A DNA stretch of 64,000 bases from Capitella teleta (lineage: Eukaryota > Annelida > Polychaeta > Capitellidae), in NCBI GenBank assembly GCA_000328365.1, contig KB301027.1, positions 110,742 to 174,741 on the forward strand, in the 5' to 3' direction. The translations under genes and the position numbers were made by a program. Within the stretch, counting starts at the first letter, position 1; each line of letters starts with the position of its first letter. This document shows positions 59,213 to 64,000 of this stretch, piece by piece. The notes under the pieces were generated by a model. That model ran no database searches. It saw only the letters and a program-made list of their open reading frames with translations, and was not told where the DNA came from.

Positions 59213-59672
59213 AACTTGGATTTTTTTAACTTCAACTTCTAGAAAGGGTGCACATGAACATGCATCAACAGAAGATGGGAGGTGATAACGTCATCACGGA
59301 TGAGAGGCTAACTGAGAGGGAGTGTTATTGTAGAAGAATGCAAAGAACAATTAGCATTGAGGGGCATGGAGAGGAATTCGTGATGCTTACATAGAAGAGA
59401 GGAAAAAACGCAATGAGAGATCAAAGAGTATCACTAGGTAGGAATAGAAGGAGCTCAAAGGTATGCTCCGGAGATGAATAGATGGGGCAGGAAACATGAT
59501 GAGAAGGTGGTTCGAACAGACAAAAAAAAAAACTGTCTGCAATACACGCGAGGTCGCAGACCTTCGTCTGTGGTCTGTTAAGTACAGTATACTAAAAAAC
59601 AACTCATGAACTCAAGAACTTCATGAAATATTATTTATAGGAATGAACGACATGAACAATAAAACTAACAAT

Positions 59673-60755
59673 TCACTTTACCTGAACTCTAGAACGAAGG
59701 TTAGAGGTACTGCCTGTTATGCTTCCTGCTTCTAGAGGTAAATTCCTACAGGTAAATAAATTATAAGCAGCCATTCTAAATTTAGTTCCACTGCAACAAT
59801 ACAGTGCAAAGTTTCCAGCATTGTTCAGGTGATAAACTAAGTTCACTGAGGTGTAAATAACATTCATGGTTGCTTTCTGTCGAGCTGAATCCCCTTTCTC
59901 TGTGGCAAATATGAATAGATAAGCACAGCGTGGGGTAACAGTTATGAGGAAAAATATGCTGATAGCGATAAGCATGGCGGTGGTCGACTGCAGTTTTGAA
60001 TTCTGACGGCCATAGACCGTGCGTTCACGGCGTTTGCTGGAGGCTACCAGGTGGTATATTATGATGATGTTACTGATTATAATAACTGTGCAGGGTATGC
60101 CATCCAGGAATATGAAGTCCACCCACGGCCACACTGTCTGCATGAAGTCCAAGTGATCAGGTTCTGGGTTACAATACTTCATCGTGAAATCCTCGATGCT
60201 GAATATTTGTAATGTTTGGATGACGAGATGGTGAGAGTTGAGAACGGAAAGGAAGACGAGAATGGCCACCCATATTATGATCACGCGAGTTTTGGTCCAA
60301 ATCACGAGAGATTTCAACGGAAATGCAATTGACACAGCTCTGTCGACATTGACAAGAGTTAGCGTCCATGCACACAGCTGGGGAAGCAGTGACGTCATGT
60401 AACTGTGGATCTTACAAGACGCCCCGCTAAAAGTACGCACATCCAACTTTGGAAAATCATTTGGGTGAATTTCCATTATCCACATGCGAAGTAGTCCACA
60501 GTTCAAGCACCCCGTATCCACCACTGCGAGTACTTTCAGTAGGAATCCACACGCTGTTTTCTTGAAAAATGGTGTTTGCAGAACACAAAAACTGAGAATG
60601 TTGCATAAGGTTCCAATGATGATGATGAAGGGCGAAATGTACAGTATCATCCCATGATGAATCAGGTACAGGCGTTGGAAATAGTCCGTATCCGCCGGGG
60701 GTATTCCCGTCAGGTTTCGATAAGTTGACATCTCCTGGCTGGTTGGTGTCGTCAT
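59673..60755 (-). CDS. Rhodopsin-class orphan GPCR (360 aa, intronless)
   Basis: Complete in one exon from ATG 60755. The N-tail of about 35 residues has an NLT glycosylation site. TM1 is at 36-59. TM2 has VVDTG. C114 before TM3 and C195 in loop 2 form the standard disulfide. TM3 ends in DRA (138-140), so the tyrosine is lost. Basic residues KRRER in the third loop (241-245) fit G-protein contact. TM6 carries TVTPRCAYL, and TM7 has NFALY (315-319) instead of NPxxY. It is the paralogue of the 55675 gene and is probably a tandem duplicate. The family is orphan; peptide or small chemosensory ligands are both possible. Confidence 0.9.
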   Translation of the reverse strand: MTTPTSQEMSTYRNLTGIPPADTDYFQRLYLIHHGMILYISPFIIIIGTLCNILSFCVLQTPFFKKTACGFLLKVLAVVDTGCLNCGLLRMWIMEIHPNDFPKLDVRTFSGASCKIHSYMTSLLPQLCAWTLTLVNVDRAVSIAFPLKSLVIWTKTRVIIIWVAILVFLSVLNSHHLVIQTLQIFSIEDFTMKYCNPEPDHLDFMQTVWPWVDFIFLDGIPCTVIIISNIIIIYHLVASSKRRERTVYGRQNSKLQSTTAMLIAISIFFLITVTPRCAYLFIFATEKGDSARQKATMNVIYTSVNLVYHLNNAGNFALYCCSGTKFRMAAYNLFTCRNLPLEAGSITGSTSNLRSRVQVK

Positions 60756-60779
60756 TTCAAGGGAAAGTTCATAACGATT

Positions 60780-61845
60780 CCCAAATAGTGTTGTGGTAGA
60801 TTGTTTTTACGAGTTGCTTGCTGCAGCCGCGGGATGTTCTGGGTCCGGCAGAGGCTGCGGTGGATAAGGGAGCTAGAAGCGGGAACAAAGCGAATTAAAC
60901 GTTGGAGGTTTGGGAGTCCTGCCCGGGAAGGATCTTATCGGGGGATAATCGGTATTGGGGAGGAGAAAAGGGCTTCTCCTGGCGGAATTGGATATCTTGA
61001 TCTGGGATGATTTGTATATATTATACCACGTTTGAGACAAAGGAGTTTGGAATGAAACCATTAATTAGAATTATATGCTTGTTTTCATGTATCTCAAAGA
61101 TTCTGTAGTAGGACCGTGGAAAATGAAAGTATACGCTTCGAGTTAAAGATACATTTCCGAATATATATAAATTAATAATCAAATAAATACATATATTGTA
61201 TAATGGTCGCTCCATTAGAACGATCCTCTTAAAACACGAGATTACAAAAACTGCTGACAAAACTGATGAAGGCTAATGAATAACCCATTAGTCTACAACG
61301 GGTGTTTTATTGTTCCATTTTTTTTTTTTTCTGAATGTCATTCGCGGAATCTTTTCTCTGTGACAATAGCAGGCATCTGGCTCGGAACTGCACAGTGCCT
61401 CCCCCAAATGTTTGGTTTACAAACAACTTCTATATTTAGGTGTAAACGGAAATTTGAAAGGCTAGAATGCTCACCTCTCCAAATACCGCTTCCAAGAACG
61501 TGTATTCCCTTCAGATCCACTGCAAGAAGGCATCGGATCGCCGTTCGATTTCATCGATCGACGGTTATCATAGCATTGGTGACCGAGGCAACCAACCAAT
61601 CATGATCAATCCCCGGATTTAAAAATGCACTTCAGCAATGGTACCTCCAGATAGGGCAATGCGTAAATCCGCTCACTGTTATTAAACTCGGGGTTGATCA
61701 AAAATGATTCTATCTTGGATCCTTCTTACCCTGCGCGCAAACACCTGCGTTAATTGAGCACAGGCTTTTGATCCGCAGTTGGGTAATGCTGCCCTCGCCA
61801 CCCACACTGCTTTTGTGGAACCAGAAGCCAAAACGCCGTAGGCTA
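60780..61845. other. Upstream of the GPCR pair, no gene seen
   Basis: No TATA box is obvious near the GPCR start. A T run lies at 61318-61330. The frame at 61276-61605 is unrecognised. Confidence 0.4.
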
Positions 61846-61851
61846 CTACTG

Positions 61852-61893
61852 TGCACTGTGCACTATGCACTATGCACTGTGCACTGTGCACTA
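61852..61893 (+). repeat. Six-copy 7-bp tandem repeat
   Basis: TGTGCAC and TATGCAC units in tandem. Confidence 0.88.
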
Positions 61894-62079
61894 GGGTGTC
61901 TATAACCACAGCAAATGCGCTTTATTCGTTGAATTATAACTTAACACTTTTGTTCTGGAATCTTCGCAATGACGTCATCTAATCATCTGCCTTGTCTTTA
62001 ACTTAAATTATTGTGCACACACACACACTAATTATGTTCAATGTAAATTAGGGAAGGTGTTCACAGGAAAGCGAAGTGT

Positions 62080-62190
62080 GAGGACCATCAGATCTTAATC
62101 CCAGTTACAGACTTTGTGTCCTTGGGAAAAGCACTTTACTAATGCTGACTTCCTCGGACCACATAAACCACCCAAGGTTAAGATGTCTCT
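62080..62190 (+). repeat. Possible SINE body fragment
   Basis: TTGTGTCCTTGGGAAAAGCA followed by CTTTACTAATGCTGACTTCC resembles the CCTTGGGCAAGGCACTTAAC block found after the tRNA head in many marine SINEs. No head or tail is attached. Confidence 0.4.
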
Positions 62191-62829
62191 GACATGTCAT
62201 TCTCCGCACGCAATTCTTCGAGTCTTAAATTTACCATAACAAATGTAAAATTGTAGTGCTGTGCGCTACATTGAACACTATTCGAGCGCTTCGAACATAA
62301 ACATTTATGCTCCACCATCCTTGGCTGCCGAAACGAGAGTTGAATGTTTTTATGACGCTTTGCATAATCGAAACGCCAAAGTCCCGGATGTTAAACCATA
62401 GGACGGGTTAAAATGTTTACATTTATTATGATCAATTCAATCGCTTGCACCTAGTTTGTATTTAAAGGAGCGATGTTCAGACGTTTTGACTGCAAATAAA
62501 TGGTATTCTGATAATAAATAGAAGGGAAAAAAAAAAATCTGAAGGAGATGACGAAGCATGCGAGAGTTGAACGTTATTTCATTTTTATTTTTGTCGCACT
62601 CTCATAAAGTTGTCGCCTGGTGCGGGTGAATCCCGTGTGCAAAGTGCCTCGCAATGGGCACAAACAATGCAACATTCATGAAAACATTCAACTATTATAC
62701 ATAACTATAATTTTTATACATAACAACGCATTATAAATTCTATAACAAACACACTCACGAACAAAGCGATTTATAGAATAGAAACAAAAATGCCTTCCAC
62801 GCGCCAGCTTTGAAATTATTACGCTATGA

Positions 62830-63177
62830 GTGAGTGAGTGAGTGATGGGGGTTTACGGCTCCACCCAAACCAATCGGATGATACGGGCGCCAGAACAGAA
62901 GCCCGGGACCGGGGTTTCCCCCTACTCTTATCGATAAATTCCAAGGGTTCTTTATCCTGCATACCACCATAGACAGTAGCACACAGCGTCCGGCCTTGTT
63001 ACGCAGTTGGGCAGCACTGCAGAGTCACAGAAGAAGTACAATTATAACGGATTACAATTATAATTCACAATCATAACGCCCGTGGCATGATCGGGTCTCG
63101 AACCCGGGACCACGACCACCCACGGTTGGCATTGGATTGTAGTCAGCGGTTTAACCGACTGAGCTACCCGGTGCCCC
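62830..63177 (-). mobile_element. tRNA-derived SINE, copy 2, with target-site duplications
   Basis: A full-length minus-strand copy. The head is GGGGCACCGGGTAGCTCAGT with the A-box region CTCAGTCGGTTAAAC and the B box GGTTCGAGACC. The body is shared with the 43942 copy, and the tail is (CACT)n on the element strand. Flanking duplications TATTACGCTATGA (62817-62829) and TATTACGCTGTGA (63178-63190) differ by one base, defining the insert exactly. Confidence 0.93.
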
Positions 63178-63190
63178 TATTACGCTGTGA

Positions 63191-64000
63191 CTTGTTGACC
63201 AGTCGAAATTGTATCTGGTCTGTTATCTGTCCAAGTTGTGTGCCAGGTGACTGACTTTGCTTGAATATAATGACGTCAGAGGTCGGAATGGGAAACCCCA
63301 AATATACACCTAATTATATGGGAGAAACACCCACATATACTAGCATGATCACAGCGTAATTGTAATCAAATGCAATTCTGTTTCCTGGAAACGTCTCCTT
63401 AGGTAATGGACATTTAAGTGGAATTATAGACGTCAGCAATAAAGTATGAATACGTCAATTCACGAGAAAACACGTGACGTCCCGATTCACCTGACGTGCA
63501 AACGTGAACAGAGCATTTTGTGTCATGCGACCTCCACCCCCAACAAAGAAGCGGAAACAGGTGATGTCCGGGGGTTGTTTATGGTGCCACAGTCCACTGC
63601 ACAAACTAATCACGGTATGGTGATTACATAACCATCAACAAGAAATAACTTTGGATCAGTGATCATATAAATGACACGGAATATGTGGAGCGTATCTGCA
63701 CGATTGGGTTTTACGGGGCTTCCTTATTGACACGGACTTCCACATCGGAATTGCAAAACGGACTGCAAAACAGCAGAAGGGAGAGCGGGAAATTGATAAG
63801 ACAACCAGCAGTCACCCCCGCCCTCCCCAAGGAGGCGAATTTCTTAGTTCTGATCAGTCCATATAAGCAGTTTCATTCAGTTCTGATCCAGTGAGCATTG
63901 AAACACAATTTTCGGTTTGAACGTTTAGGGAAATTGATACGAGAAGTAACGAACCAATCAAATTGCTTCTTGCTTTTGTCAGGATTGAGTGAATTTTAGG
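63191..64000. other. Right-end spacer, no gene seen
   Basis: Two short frames (63446-63631, 63685-63894) lack any recognisable domain. Confidence 0.4.

Noticed and set aside
1-64000. Retroviral, LTR, Polinton-type or toxin fossils
   Set aside because: No capsid, integrase, envelope, protease or paired long repeats were recognised in any frame.

Overview
This window looks like nuclear DNA of a marine invertebrate animal. The reasons are phased spliced genes with GT..AG introns, AT-rich spacers, tRNA-derived SINEs, CR1/L2-like LINE remnants, long clean poly-A runs, a 50-N scaffold gap, and a gene set of rhodopsin-class receptors, a membrane laccase, SERAC1 and a BK-channel beta-like subunit. 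The receptor expansion and the SINE tail of short GAGT units suggest a lophotrochozoan (for example a brachiopod, phoronid or mollusc). That is an inference, and an invertebrate deuterostome is not excluded.

Layout. 1-434 (-): 5' part of an intronless rhodopsin-class GPCR, cut by the window edge. 0.5-7 kb: spacer with simple repeats and two odd short-motif clusters. 7.1-9.05 kb (+): SERAC1, with the whole recognisable protein in one exon. 9.8-10.4 kb: a perfect 14-bp inverted repeat and a 5'-truncated LINE. 11.8-17.4 kb (-): a three-exon, type I membrane-anchored laccase-like multicopper oxidase, rebuilt here from phase-matched splice sites. 18.4-20.7 kb: a diverged tandem duplication and a broken LINE ORF1. 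23.7-24.7 kb (-): a second GPCR. 25-34.7 kb: gene-poor, with a LINE reverse transcriptase remnant and two families of inverted dispersed repeats. 34.7-36.8 kb (-): a two-exon KCNMB-like (BK channel beta) gene whose first transmembrane segment falls in the assembly gap. 38.1-38.8 kb: a 685-bp MITE with 32-bp terminal inverted repeats and TA target sites. 42-55.6 kb: gene-poor, with SINE copies, minisatellites and one possible small ORF. 55.7-60.8 kb (-): two paralogous GPCRs in tandem. 62.8-63.2 kb: a SINE with clear target-site duplications.

How the genes relate. There is no operon logic. The four GPCRs lie on one strand, are intronless and diverge at the DRY and NPxxY motifs, as in a lineage-specific orphan peptide or chemosensory receptor expansion. 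The laccase is built for the secretory pathway and cell surface (signal peptide, copper centres, transmembrane anchor, short acidic tail). The KCNMB-like protein has the family topology of two membrane segments around a cysteine-rich ectodomain. SERAC1 is a mitochondria-associated phospholipid remodelling protein.

No retrovirus, LTR element, Polinton or toxin fossil was recognised. The strongest observations are the gap-split KCNMB-like gene, the transmembrane laccase, the intronless SERAC1 and the MITE. No clearly new defence or regulatory system was found.
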